From NCBI GenBank assembly GCA_008727115.1, contig CP044131.1, positions 310,001 through 374,000 of the forward strand: a stretch of 64,000 bases of DNA, in the 5' to 3' direction. Positions 36,669 through 45,266 of the stretch are shown here, in pieces. The notes below the pieces were generated by a model, which saw only the letters and a list, made by a program, of their open reading frames with translations, did not search any database and was not told the DNA's origin. Positions within the stretch are counted from its first letter, which is position 1. Each line of letters begins with the position of its first letter. The position numbers and the translations under genes were made by a program. This DNA is from Comamonas testosteroni. Lineage in GTDB: Bacteria > Pseudomonadota > Gammaproteobacteria > Burkholderiales > Burkholderiaceae_C.

Positions 36669-37697
36669 ATGTTTCGACGCCCTCTGTTTGCACTGGCCGC
36701 CGTTGCCAGCCTGTGCGCCCCTGCACTGTCCGCCCATGCGGAGGACATCACGCTCTACACCACACGTGAGCCCGCGCTGATCCAGCCCCTGCTGTCGGCT
36801 TTTACCGCCCAGACCCAGATCGGCGTGAAGACCGTCTTCGTCAAGGACGGCTTGCTGGAGCGCGTCAAGGCCGAGGGCCAGCGCTCGCCTGCCGATGTGC
36901 TGATGACCGTGGATATCGGCAACTTGCTGGATCTGGTCGATGGCGGCGTGACCCAGCCCGTGAAGTCTGCGGCTCTGGAGGCAGCCATTCCCGCCCAGCT
37001 GCGCGGAGCTGACAACCAGTGGTTTGCACTGTCCATGCGTGCCCGTGTGCTGTATGCCGAAAAGGACATGAAGATCGGTGCCTTCCGCTACGAAGATCTG
37101 GCCAAGCCCCAGTTCAAGGGCAAGGTCTGCAGCCGCGCCGGTCAGCACCCCTACAACACGGCACTGATTGCCGCCATGATTGCCCATGACGGCGAAGCCA
37201 AGACCGAGCAGTGGCTCAAGGGCGTCAAGGCCAATCTGGCCCGCAAGGCCACAGGCGGCGACCGCGATGTGGCGCGCGACATTCTGGGCGGCATCTGCGA
37301 TGTGGGCCTGGCCAACACCTATTACGTGGGCCACATGAAGGCCGCCAAGGAAGGAACGGACGCCCGCAAGTGGGGCGATGCCATCAAGGTCGTCAAGCCC
37401 ACATTTGCCGATGCCAAGAGCGGCACGCACGTGAATATCAGCGGCGCCTCTGTCGCCAAGCACGCGCCCAACCGCGAGCAGGCCGTGAAGCTGCTGGAGT
37501 TCCTGGTCTCCGAGCCCGCCCAGAATATGTACGCCCAGGCCAATTACGAGCACCCGGTGCGCAAGGGCGTGGCGCTGGACCCTGTGGTGGCCCAGAACAT
37601 TGGTGAAATCAAGATCGATCCGCTGCCGCTGACCGAAATTGCCAAGCACCGCAAGCAAGCCAGTTTGTTGGTCGACAAAGTAGGCTTTGATAAGTAA
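36669..37697 (+). CDS. fbpA: iron(III) ABC transporter substrate-binding protein
   Basis: 342 residues from the ATG giving MFRRPLFALAAV, with a signal peptide ending SAHA. Family landmarks: DITLYTTREPALIQPLLSAF, PADVLMTVDIGNLLDLV, GGICDVGLANTYYVGHM (with the adjacent Tyr pair that binds ferric iron), and the C-terminal HPVRKGVALDPVV. This is the periplasmic FbpA/FutA class of ferric-ion binding proteins. The Fur-like box upstream and the permease and ATPase genes downstream agree. GC-rich copy C begins 7 nt after the stop, so the two halves of the importer are separated by 242 nt. Confidence 0.92.
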   Translation: MFRRPLFALAAVASLCAPALSAHAEDITLYTTREPALIQPLLSAFTAQTQIGVKTVFVKDGLLERVKAEGQRSPADVLMTVDIGNLLDLVDGGVTQPVKSAALEAAIPAQLRGADNQWFALSMRARVLYAEKDMKIGAFRYEDLAKPQFKGKVCSRAGQHPYNTALIAAMIAHDGEAKTEQWLKGVKANLARKATGGDRDVARDILGGICDVGLANTYYVGHMKAAKEGTDARKWGDAIKVVKPTFADAKSGTHVNISGASVAKHAPNREQAVKLLEFLVSEPAQNMYAQANYEHPVRKGVALDPVVAQNIGEIKIDPLPLTEIAKHRKQASLLVDKVGFDK

Positions 37698-37704
37698 CTG
37701 AAGC

Positions 37705-37796
37705 TCCCCCTGAGGCGCTTTGCGCCTTCCCCCTCTCTCTACGCGCTTCGCGCTACAGGAGGGGGACGACAGCCTCGGTGCGGGGCGGCCCTTCCT
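37705..37796 (+). repeat. GC-rich 3'-flank repeat, copy C
   Basis: CCCCCTGAGGCGCTTTGCGC, the CCCCCTCTC / GGAGGGGG stem around CTACGCGCTTCGCGCTAC, then GACGACAGCCTCGGTGC and GGGGCGGCCCTTCCT. Co-oriented with fbpA. Confidence 0.85.
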
Positions 37797-37939
37797 CACT
37801 GTCCCTTGCTTTTGGGGCATGCTTGTTCAAGTGCCGCGCCCTGGATGTGGCTGCTTGCTGGGTGTGATTTATTGAGTGCTGCGTCCTTCTTTTGGGGCGC
37901 AGCTTTTTGGTTTTCTGGCGCGACAGTTCTTCGCAGTTG

Positions 37940-39592
37940 ATGTTTTCCTTTCTTCGTTCAGGGCTGCGGCCCGTCGGGCCTGTGTGGCAGGGCGCAAGCT
38001 GGTTGATTGCGCTGGGGGTGTTTGCACCCATTGCCTCGCTGGCCTGGCTGGCGCTGGGGGCCGATTTTGCGCATTGGCAGGATCTGGTGCGCTATGTGCT
38101 GCCCGATGCCGCTGCCAATACGGGCTTGCTGCTGCTGGGCGTGGGGCTGCTGGTACTGGTTGTGGGCACGGGTTGCGCCTGGCTGGTCACGGCCTATGAC
38201 TTTCCGGGGCGGCGCTGGCTGCACTGGGCGCTGCTGCTGCCACTGGCCATGCCGGCCTATATCGTGGCCTTTGCCTATCTGGATTTGCTGCACCCCATCG
38301 GGCCGGTACAGGGCGCGCTGCGCTGGCTACTGGGTTATGACAGCCCGCGGCAGTGGCGCTTGCCGGATCTGCGCTCCATGGGCGGTGCCATCTTTGTGCT
38401 GGGCTTCACGCTCTACCCCTATGTGTATATGACGGCGCGGGCCATGTTCATGACCCAGCCTGCGCACCTGATGGAGGCAGCCCGTTCGCTGGGCGAAACG
38501 CGCTGGGGCGCTTTCTGGCGCGTGGCCCTGCCCATGGCGCGGCCCGCGCTGGTCGTGGGCTTGAGTCTGGCGCTGCTGGAGACGCTCAACGATATCGGCG
38601 CATCCGAATTTCTCGGTGTGCACACGCTCACGGTGTCGATCTACACCACCTGGGTTACGCGCTCCGATCTGGCAGGGGCGGCGCAGATTGCCTGCTCCAT
38701 GCTGCTGGCCGTGGTGGCGCTGGTCTGGCTGGAGCGCCAGGGCCGCAGCCGTCAGCGCTTTGGCTCGGCCCAGCGCATGCGGGCGATTGAGCCGCATCGT
38801 CTGCCCGCCCGCACGGCCTGGCTTGCCACGCTGTTTTGCAGCGTGCCCGTACTGATCGGCTTTGCCGCCCCCGCCGCCTATCTGGCCTGGGAAAGCGCCA
38901 AGCGTTTTGCACAGGGCACAGGGATCTCGGATGGACTTCTCTCCAGCCTGCTCAACACGCTGGGGCTGGCCTTGGGGGTAACGGTGATTGCGGTTGCGGC
39001 TGGTCTGGTCGTGGCCTGGGCCACGCGCACCAGCGTCAGCACGCGCGCGCCCTCGCGCTGGCAGGCGCAGATTGCGGCGCTGGGTTATGCCGTGCCCGGT
39101 ACGGTGCTGGCGATCGGCTTGCTGACACCGGCGCTGGCGCTGGATGCGGGGCTGGCCCAGCTGTTTGGCATGGACGGTCTGCCGCTGATGGGCCAGGGTG
39201 TGGTACTGGTAGCTGCCTGCGTGATTCGCTTTCTGGTCATGCCCGTGGGCGGTATCGAGGCGGGACTGGCCCGCATTCCGCCCACGCTGGAGCAGGCTTC
39301 GCGCCTGCTGGGCGAAAGCCGTTTGGGCACGCTGCGCCGTGTGCACCTGCCACTGCTGCGCCCGGCCATGGCCACCAGCGCCATGCTGATATTTGTCGAT
39401 GCCATGAAAGAGCTGCCCGCCACGCTGCTGCTGCGTCCGGCCGATTTCGATACGCTGGCCACCTGGCTGTACGCCGAAGCCGCGCGCGGCACCTATGAAG
39501 AAGGTGCGATCGCTGCGCTGTGCATTGTGTTGGCGGGCCTGATTCCCGTCATGCTGCTGGCACGCACCCAGCTTGCGGGTCACAAAAATTAG
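37940..39592 (+). CDS. fbpB: iron(III) ABC transporter permease, fused two-domain type
   Basis: 550 residues from the ATG giving MFSFLRSGLRPVG. About twelve transmembrane helices in two homologous halves. Each half holds the cytoplasmic coupling (EAA) loop: MEAARSLGETRWGAFWRVAL near residue 190 and LEQASRLLGESRLGTLRRVH near residue 465. This two-in-one permease is the FbpB/ThiP class. It pairs with the binding protein upstream and the ATPase 63 nt downstream. The start is uncertain by up to 16 codons. Confidence 0.9.
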   Translation: MFSFLRSGLRPVGPVWQGASWLIALGVFAPIASLAWLALGADFAHWQDLVRYVLPDAAANTGLLLLGVGLLVLVVGTGCAWLVTAYDFPGRRWLHWALLLPLAMPAYIVAFAYLDLLHPIGPVQGALRWLLGYDSPRQWRLPDLRSMGGAIFVLGFTLYPYVYMTARAMFMTQPAHLMEAARSLGETRWGAFWRVALPMARPALVVGLSLALLETLNDIGASEFLGVHTLTVSIYTTWVTRSDLAGAAQIACSMLLAVVALVWLERQGRSRQRFGSAQRMRAIEPHRLPARTAWLATLFCSVPVLIGFAAPAAYLAWESAKRFAQGTGISDGLLSSLLNTLGLALGVTVIAVAAGLVVAWATRTSVSTRAPSRWQAQIAALGYAVPGTVLAIGLLTPALALDAGLAQLFGMDGLPLMGQGVVLVAACVIRFLVMPVGGIEAGLARIPPTLEQASRLLGESRLGTLRRVHLPLLRPAMATSAMLIFVDAMKELPATLLLRPADFDTLATWLYAEAARGTYEEGAIAALCIVLAGLIPVMLLARTQLAGHKN

Positions 39593-39593
39593 A

Positions 39594-39655
39594 TGAAATT
39601 GGCCTTAAACGCTTTCTGGTATTGCGCAAGCAGCTATTGAATATAAAGTGATTGC
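39594..39655. repeat. AGCGCTT-type interspersed repeat
   Basis: TTGGCCTTAAACGCTTTCTG then GCGCAAGCAGCTATTGAATA. It fills the whole permease-ATPase gap. Confidence 0.55.
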
Positions 39656-40318
39656 ATGACTGCCTCTTTGAACATTGCACAGCTGCATCTGGGCTACGAA
39701 AGCCCCCAGGGCCTGCAAACCGTATTGCGCAGCTTTGACCTGCAGGTGTCGGCCGGCCATATCGCCAGCCTGCTTGGGCCCTCGGGCTGCGGCAAAACCT
39801 CGGTGCTGCGCGCCATCGCGGGCTTTGAGCCCGTGCGTGCGGGCAGCATTCATCTGGGTGAGCGGCTGCTGTCCGGCCCCAGGACGCATCTGCCGCCCGA
39901 GCAGCGCCATGTAGGCATGATGTTTCAGGAGTACGGCCTGTTCCCGCACCTGACGGCTGCCCAGAACGTGGGCTTTGGCCTGCGCCGCAGCAGCAAGCCA
40001 GAGCGCGACCAGCGTGTGCAGGAGTTGCTGGCCGTGGTGGGCCTGGCCGATTCGGGCAACAAGTTCCCGCATGAGCTGTCCGGCGGCCAGCAGCAGCGTG
40101 TGGCGCTGGCGCGGGCCTTGGCGCCGTCCCCGGCATTGCTGCTGCTGGATGAGCCGTTCTCCAATCTGGATGCCGCCACGCGTGAGCGGCTGACGGTCGA
40201 GGTGCGCGACATTCTGCGTGCTGCTGGCCAGACGGCCATTCTGGTCACGCACAACGCGCAGGAGGCCGAAACCATGGCCGATCAGATCAGTCACATGACG
40301 CCGTTTGCAAAAAGTTAG
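39656..40318 (+). CDS. fbpC: ABC transporter ATP-binding protein of the iron importer
   Basis: 220 residues. Walker A LLGPSGCGKTSVLRAI near residue 40, Q-loop MMFQEYGLF, signature LSGGQQQRVALARAL near residue 139, Walker B LLLLDEPFSNLD and the switch His in LVTHNAQEA. It is much shorter than typical FbpC (about 350 residues): the C-terminal regulatory (TOBE-type) domain is absent. It ends shortly after the nucleotide-binding domain, so iron-sensing feedback described for full-length FbpC proteins may be missing. Last gene of the importer. Confidence 0.88.
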   Translation: MTASLNIAQLHLGYESPQGLQTVLRSFDLQVSAGHIASLLGPSGCGKTSVLRAIAGFEPVRAGSIHLGERLLSGPRTHLPPEQRHVGMMFQEYGLFPHLTAAQNVGFGLRRSSKPERDQRVQELLAVVGLADSGNKFPHELSGGQQQRVALARALAPSPALLLLDEPFSNLDAATRERLTVEVRDILRAAGQTAILVTHNAQEAETMADQISHMTPFAKS

Positions 40319-40534
40319 CAAACACTTCTGCCAAGCAGGTTTTCACGGGTCTTCACTGGGAGCAAGTTCGCCACACTTGTGACGGTATCTGCTTGATTCT
40401 GTAAAGAACCCAAAAATGCCATGCTACGCTGTCGGCCTTGCCGCGCGGCTTCACTGTGCTGCACCCTTACAAACTGCCATGGCGCCGTGCAGGTGCCGGT
40501 GCATTGCCATCTGCCTTCTGGAAGGAATCGTCCC

Positions 40535-41635
40535 GTGTCCACCTCTGCCACCCAGTTCAAGCTGACTGCCTCGAGCCACCCCCGCAGCGCCGAAGAGCGC
40601 GCCAAGATTCTGGAGAAGCCAGGCTTTGGCCTGCACTTTACCGACCACATGGTGGCAGTGCGTTGGGAAAAGGAAACCGGCTGGCATGACGCCGAAGTGA
40701 TGCCCTATGGCCCCATTTCGCTGGACCCTGCCGCCGCCGTGCTGCACTACGGCCAGGAAATTTTTGAAGGCATCAAGGCCTACCGCCACGCAGATGGTTC
40801 CATCTGGACCTTCCGCCCCACGGCCAATGCCCAGCGTATGCAGCGCTCGGCCAAGCGCCTGGCCCTGCCTGAGCTGCCCGTGGAGCTGTTTGTCGAATCG
40901 CTCAAGCAGATCATTGCCGTGGACAAGGACTGGGTGCCCGGCGGCGAAGAAGCCAGCCTGTACCTGCGCCCCTTCATCATTGGCGACGAAGTCTTCCTGG
41001 GCGTGCGCAGCGCGCACAAGGCCAGCTACTACGTGATCGCCAGCCCCGCAGGCCCTTACTTTGCCAAGGGCGTGGCGCCCGTGGCCATCTGGCTGTCGAC
41101 CGACTTTGCCCGCGCTGCCAAGGGCGGCACCGGCGCTGCCAAGTGCGGCGGCAACTATGCGGCATCGTTGCTTCCCCAGGAGCAAGCCTATGAAAACGGC
41201 TGCTCCCAGGTTCTGTTCCTGGACCCCGCCGAAGGCAAGTACCTGGAAGAGCTGGGTGGCATGAACGTGTTCCTGGTCTACGGCAAGGAAAACAAGCTGG
41301 TCACCCCCGCACTGTCCGGCAGCATTTTGGAAGGCATCACCCGCGACTCCATCCTGCAACTGGCGCGCGACCGTGGCATGACCGTGGAAGAGCGCAAGGT
41401 CTCTGCCGACGAGTGGAAGCAAGGCGTGGCCAGCGGTGAGATCACCGAAGTGTTTGCCTGCGGCACGGCTGCCGTCATCACCCCCATCGGCCAGCTCAAG
41501 GGCAAGGATTTCTCCGTGGGCGATATCAACGCGCCTGCCGGTGAAGTCACCCTGGCGCTGCGCAAGGAACTGACCGACATCCAATACGGCCGCGCTGCGG
41601 ACCGTCACGGCTGGTTGGTGCGTCTGGACGCTTAA
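40535..41635 (+). CDS. ilvE: branched-chain amino acid aminotransferase
   Basis: 366 residues from the GTG 8 nt after GAAGGAA. Class IV PLP fold: FTDHMVAVRWEKETGWHDAE, HYGQEIFEGIKAYRHADG, the PLP Lys in AAKCGGNYAAS near residue 207, and EITEVFACGTAAVITPIG. It transfers amino groups between glutamate and the keto acids of Leu, Ile and Val. The 216-nt region before it may contain a regulated leader, but no clear attenuator was seen. Followed by a strong terminator. Confidence 0.95.
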   Translation: MSTSATQFKLTASSHPRSAEERAKILEKPGFGLHFTDHMVAVRWEKETGWHDAEVMPYGPISLDPAAAVLHYGQEIFEGIKAYRHADGSIWTFRPTANAQRMQRSAKRLALPELPVELFVESLKQIIAVDKDWVPGGEEASLYLRPFIIGDEVFLGVRSAHKASYYVIASPAGPYFAKGVAPVAIWLSTDFARAAKGGTGAAKCGGNYAASLLPQEQAYENGCSQVLFLDPAEGKYLEELGGMNVFLVYGKENKLVTPALSGSILEGITRDSILQLARDRGMTVEERKVSADEWKQGVASGEITEVFACGTAAVITPIGQLKGKDFSVGDINAPAGEVTLALRKELTDIQYGRAADRHGWLVRLDA

Positions 41636-41652
41636 TCAGCTTCAGGCTTTAA

Positions 41653-41688
41653 AAAACGCCAGACATCGGAAACGGTGTCTGGCGTTTT
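41653..41688. terminator. bidirectional intrinsic terminator
   Basis: 13-bp stem AAAACGCCAGACA / TGTCTGGCGTTTT with a 10-nt loop, between convergent ilvE and the PhzF-family gene. Confidence 0.92.
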
Positions 41689-41709
41689 CTTTTGTGCAGG
41701 GCTGGTGGT

Positions 41710-42678
41710 TCAGAGCAAGGCCGAACCGCTGACAACGGTGACGGTGTGGCCGCCCACCCAGAGCTTGCCGTTGCTGCCGGTCTGAACATGGACTTGGCCG
41801 TCGCGGCCCACGCACACGCCTTGGGCGGCGATATAGGGCGTTTGCAGCAGGCCTTCGCCCGTCAGCCATTGGGCCAGCGCGGCGTTCAGACTGCCTGTTA
41901 CAGGGTCTTCGCTGCTAGTTTCGCCAACCAGGGCGCGCACTTCAAGACGTGGCTGCGCAGAAGTCACTTTTTCCTGCGCCGCTTCTTCGGCCTGCTTGGC
42001 AAAAGCCCGCGCCTCGCGGCTGGAGCGGCCAATCAGCGGGGCATCATCTTCTTGCTCATAAATGGCAGCCAGACCGGCTTTGGCCCCCAGCTTTTTGAGC
42101 GCGGCAAAGTCGGGTTCCACGCCCAGCACGGTATCGGGCTCATCCAGCAGCAGCCCCAGCCAGGGCGAGCCGTTGTACAGGCGGCGAGCCATCAAGAGCT
42201 GTTCTCGCGCAAGGCCAAGTGCCTGTAGCACCGGGGCCAGCTCTGCTTCGGAAACCTCTTGAGATTCCAGCGAGGGAGCTTCAAAAAACAGAGCGCCTTG
42301 TGCGCTTGCAGTAAGGCGTACAAGGCCTTTTTTGCACTCTTGCAGAATGTGCTCGGTCGAATGCGGTTGACCGCCCTGTGCCAGCCAGGCGTGGCAACTT
42401 CCCAGCGTGGGGTGACCGGCAAACGCCAGCTCGCCCGCAGGCGTGAAGATGCGCAGCAGATAGTCGGCACCAGCGGCTTGGCCCTCGGCGCTGGGCTGCA
42501 TCACAAACGTGGTTTCCGACAGGTTGGTCCAGCGTGCAAAAGCCTGCATCTGTGCATCGCTCAGTCCATCGGCATTCAGCACCACGGCGACGGGGTTGCC
42601 CAGCAGCGCGGTTTGCGTGAACACGTCCACAGTCATATAGGGACGGGAATAAGCGATGTGGGAAGCAGTGGCAGACAT
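41710..42678 (-). CDS. PhzF-family isomerase/epimerase-like protein
   Basis: 322 residues from the ATG giving MSATASHIAYSRPY. The PhzF fold is shown by TVDVFTQTALLGNPVAVVL, the catalytic Glu in RWTNLSETTFVMQ near residue 57, AFAGHPTLGSCHAWL, and the C-terminal EDPVTGSLNAALAQWL. PhzF enzymes isomerise hydroxyanthranilate derivatives, but most genomic relatives are of unknown role. No phenazine cluster is near, so the phenazine role is unlikely. The frame extends 41 residues upstream with no support. Confidence 0.88.
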   Translation of the reverse strand: MSATASHIAYSRPYMTVDVFTQTALLGNPVAVVLNADGLSDAQMQAFARWTNLSETTFVMQPSAEGQAAGADYLLRIFTPAGELAFAGHPTLGSCHAWLAQGGQPHSTEHILQECKKGLVRLTASAQGALFFEAPSLESQEVSEAELAPVLQALGLAREQLLMARRLYNGSPWLGLLLDEPDTVLGVEPDFAALKKLGAKAGLAAIYEQEDDAPLIGRSSREARAFAKQAEEAAQEKVTSAQPRLEVRALVGETSSEDPVTGSLNAALAQWLTGEGLLQTPYIAAQGVCVGRDGQVHVQTGSNGKLWVGGHTVTVVSGSALL

Positions 42679-42958
42679 GGACAGCGATTGTCGGCAAAAA
42701 GAAAAACCGGCGCTGTACGGTGGTTCGTGTGGCTTCCGCTTAGAGAGCATTGCGCGCGATCCGTTGGCGGAGATGCGGATGCAGTTTTTATGTTTCCACA
42801 CAGCCCCGGCTTATCCCGGTTGGTCGAAGTGTGCTCAATCAACGCCTGCTTTGCAGGGCAGAGTCAACTGCTCGCCGATACAGCCAAGTTCGCCGACCAC
42901 CTCATGACACTTCTTGGCCACTCGAGCCTGCGAGCAGGCTCTCTGCTGAGGTGCGCGC

Positions 42959-43399
42959 TCAAACCTTGGCGAGGAAGGCCGCCGCATCACCCGCTTCACA
43001 CTTCCAGTCGGCAAAGACCCCCACCAGATTGCATTCCACGCAGTGGCAAGCGATGTAGTACCAGCGCACGTCGTGTGTACCCTCGTACACGGAGACTCCG
43101 GACACCAGCTCGAACGCTTCGTTCTCGCACACGCACTCGTGTGCCTCAGGGACGGCCTTTTCAATGTAGTCCGCGCTATCGCCCATCAAGTGTTCCTGCC
43201 CGCAGTCGGTGCAGGTGCGGATGGCCACGCCGGCCTCTTCATCGGTCTGCAGTGCAAAAGTCCGGCACCCGCAATCGCATTTGGATGAGGCAAACCGGAC
43301 GGCCTCAGCGCCATTCGCAACGCTGTAGCTGCGTAGCTCGGCTTGGGTGTCACCGGACGTCGTCCCGTACCAGAACTCGCCCTTCTTCGTCAGTGCCAT
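42959..43399 (-). CDS. cysteine-rich, probably zinc-binding hypothetical protein
   Basis: 146 residues from the ATG giving MALTKKGEFWYGTTSG; GGAGC upstream fits a ribosome-binding site. Cys occur in clusters: KCDCGCRTF near residue 50, RTCTDCGQEH near residue 73, HECVCEN near residue 100, and YIACHCVECN near residue 125. The pattern suggests one or two zinc ribbons. The protein starts KKGEFWYGTT and is acidic. No family recognised. It sits in a gene-poor, lower-GC island between the PhzF and aminotransferase genes, suggesting possible acquisition. Confidence 0.7.
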   Translation of the reverse strand: MALTKKGEFWYGTTSGDTQAELRSYSVANGAEAVRFASSKCDCGCRTFALQTDEEAGVAIRTCTDCGQEHLMGDSADYIEKAVPEAHECVCENEAFELVSGVSVYEGTHDVRWYYIACHCVECNLVGVFADWKCEAGDAAAFLAKV

Positions 43400-43732
43400 T
43401 GATGTTGCTCCATTCTTCAAGATGGGCTGCCCGACAGAACTGACGCCAAGCTTGGCCCGATCACCTGAATTTTGCCTGAACGCCCGGAGAATCATCGTCA
43501 AGGAGCTGAGTCGGAGGCTTCGGTAAGGGCTGCGGAAATCCTTGAGTGCTGCTCCTTGGGGTTGCAAAGTGCGCAGTGAGTTGAGCTCTAAGAGCGTGAC
43601 GGCGCAGCTTGGCCTGTGGCGTAACGAGGGTGCCGGGCCTTCTGTTCTTGGCCAAGGCATGTTGCAAAACCGTTTGGTGAATTGGTTGCCCCTCCCGCTG
43701 CCCGCAGAAAGAGGGGGTCGATCAAAGGCCGG
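43400..43732. other. non-coding gap upstream of the cysteine-rich gene
   Basis: About 330 nt with no convincing gene. Near 43688-43712 lies CCCCTCCCG, CTGCCCGCAG and GAGGGGG, an imperfect hairpin just past the stop of the aminotransferase gene on the minus strand. It recalls the central stem of the GC-rich 3' repeat but lacks its other elements. The rest may hold the promoter of the cysteine-rich gene. Confidence 0.5.
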
Positions 43733-44911
43733 TCAAAGGCTCGCTTTGATCGCTGCAGCCAGTGACTGGATACCTTGACGAATCTGCTCGGCCGACACCG
43801 TCACATACGACAGGCGCAGCGTGTTGATTTCGGCGTTGTCTGCGTAGAAGGGCGCGCCGGGCACGAAGGCCATATTGCGCTCCACGGCCTTGGTCAGCAG
43901 CGTCTGAGCGTCCATGCCTGCAGGCAGCTTGACCCACAGGAACATGCCGCCTACGGGGCGTGTCCACTGCACATCCAGACCGGCCATCTCGCGCTCCAGT
44001 GCCATCAGCATCACATCGCGCTGCACCTTGTACATGGCGCGAATGGTGGGCACATGGCGATCCAGAAATCCGTCCTTGATGACTTCGGCCACCACGCGCT
44101 GGTTGAAGCTGGGGGTGTGCAGATCGGCCGCCTGCTTGGCCTGGGTCAGCTTGCCGTAGACCGACTTGGGCGCCACGATAAAGCCAATGCGCAGGCCGGG
44201 GGCCAGCACCTTGGAGAACGAGCCCATGTAGATCACGCCCTCGGGGTTGCGTGCGGCCAGCGGCAGGGGCGGCTCCTGTTCGTACCAGAGGTCGCCGTAG
44301 GGGTTGTCCTCGATCAGGGGAATGTCCAGTTCCTTGGCCTTTTCCACTAGAGACTGGCGGCGGGCTTCGCTCATGGTGCGGCCCGTGGGGTTCTGGAAGT
44401 TGGGCAGCACGTAAGCCATGCGGGCCTTGTCGGCGCCGGTGCCCACTTGCTTTTCGAAGTCGGCAATCAGCATGCCTTCGTCGTCGCTGTCCACGCCGAC
44501 GGCCACGGGCTCCATGGGCGTGAAGGCCTGCAGCGCGCCCAGGTAGGTTGGCTTTTCGACCAGCAGGCGGCTGCCCTTGTCCAGAAATACCTTGCCGATC
44601 AAGTCCAGCGCCTGCTGGCTGCCGGTGGTGATCAGGATTTGCTCGGGGTCGACATTCCAGGGCAGGAAGTCGGCAATCGCCTGACGCAGCGGGGCAAAGC
44701 CTTCGGTGGTGGAGTACTGCAGGGCGGCAGCGCCGTCACGCTGCATCACGGCCTGGCAGGCCTCGGTGAAGGCATCCAGCGGGAAGGCCTGGGGCGAGGG
44801 CAGGCCGCCGGCCATGCTGATGATGCCGGGACGGTCGGTCAGCTTGAGGATTTCGCGGATGGCGGAGGAATTCATCTTGGCAGCACGCTCTGCCAGCTTC
44901 CAGGTTGTCAT
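43733..44911 (-). CDS. PLP-dependent fold-I aminotransferase (2-aminoadipate/LysN-like)
   Basis: 392 residues from the ATG giving MTTWKLAERAAKMNSSAIRE. Fold-I landmarks: ISMAGGLPSPQAFPLDAF, LQYSTTEGFAPLRQAIADF, ITTGSQQALDLIGKVF, LPNFQNPTGRTMSE and the PLP Lys in GSFSKVLAPGLRIGF. This start and motif set belong to the kynurenine/2-aminoadipate aminotransferase group. The substrate is probably an aromatic or branched/long acidic amino acid, not resolved. Divergent from the MocR-type regulator. Confidence 0.9.
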   Translation of the reverse strand: MTTWKLAERAAKMNSSAIREILKLTDRPGIISMAGGLPSPQAFPLDAFTEACQAVMQRDGAAALQYSTTEGFAPLRQAIADFLPWNVDPEQILITTGSQQALDLIGKVFLDKGSRLLVEKPTYLGALQAFTPMEPVAVGVDSDDEGMLIADFEKQVGTGADKARMAYVLPNFQNPTGRTMSEARRQSLVEKAKELDIPLIEDNPYGDLWYEQEPPLPLAARNPEGVIYMGSFSKVLAPGLRIGFIVAPKSVYGKLTQAKQAADLHTPSFNQRVVAEVIKDGFLDRHVPTIRAMYKVQRDVMLMALEREMAGLDVQWTRPVGGMFLWVKLPAGMDAQTLLTKAVERNMAFVPGAPFYADNAEINTLRLSYVTVSAEQIRQGIQSLAAAIKASL

Positions 44912-45266
44912 AAAACAGGTCTCGATCTCTACGTCGCCAGTCCCGACGGGGCTGGCCAATGTGCGGTCTCACGCCGTTGTAGGGCATGTGCTGGCAAAAG
45001 TGCATTGCTTTTTGCGCAACAGCGGCGGTGCGGATAGCACGGTCACTGCGCTCCAGCAGGTGGGTTTATTGTGTCGCGCCTCGTTTGCCGGTGTGGGCGT
45101 GGCGGGCAATTGCGACAAGCTGGCCATGGCCCTGTGTAGAGGGCAGCCCAGCAAGAGGATGAAATCAATATACGCCTGAGACCATTACAGAACCTATACA
45201 GACAGTCTTACAATTTTGGCTTCTGTATTGGTATCTGCATCAATACAGTCTGACGCCTCAAAAACC
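44912..45266. promoter_or_regulatory. divergent control region between aminotransferase and MocR-type regulator
   Basis: 355 nt without a gene. The regulator-proximal 90 nt are AT-rich. They contain TACAG repeats (ATTACAGAACCTATACAGAC at 45184-45203) and the perfect inverted repeat CTGTATTG / CAATACAG at 45223-45248. MocR regulators usually bind such direct or inverted TACAG-like sites in the gap with their target gene. Confidence 0.6.
45223..45248. promoter_or_regulatory. perfect inverted repeat, candidate MocR operator
   Basis: CTGTATTG, 10-nt spacer, CAATACAG, ending 19 nt before the regulator start codon. This position would allow autorepression. Confidence 0.6.

Noticed and set aside
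40319-40534. Leader-peptide attenuator before ilvE
   Set aside because: No short frame rich in Leu, Ile or Val codons followed by alternative hairpins could be made out.
43688-43712. Fifth copy of the GC-rich 3' repeat after the aminotransferase gene
   Set aside because: Only the C/G stem is shared. The CCCCCTGAGGCGC head and GGGCGGCCCTTGC tail are absent, so it was described only as a hairpin.
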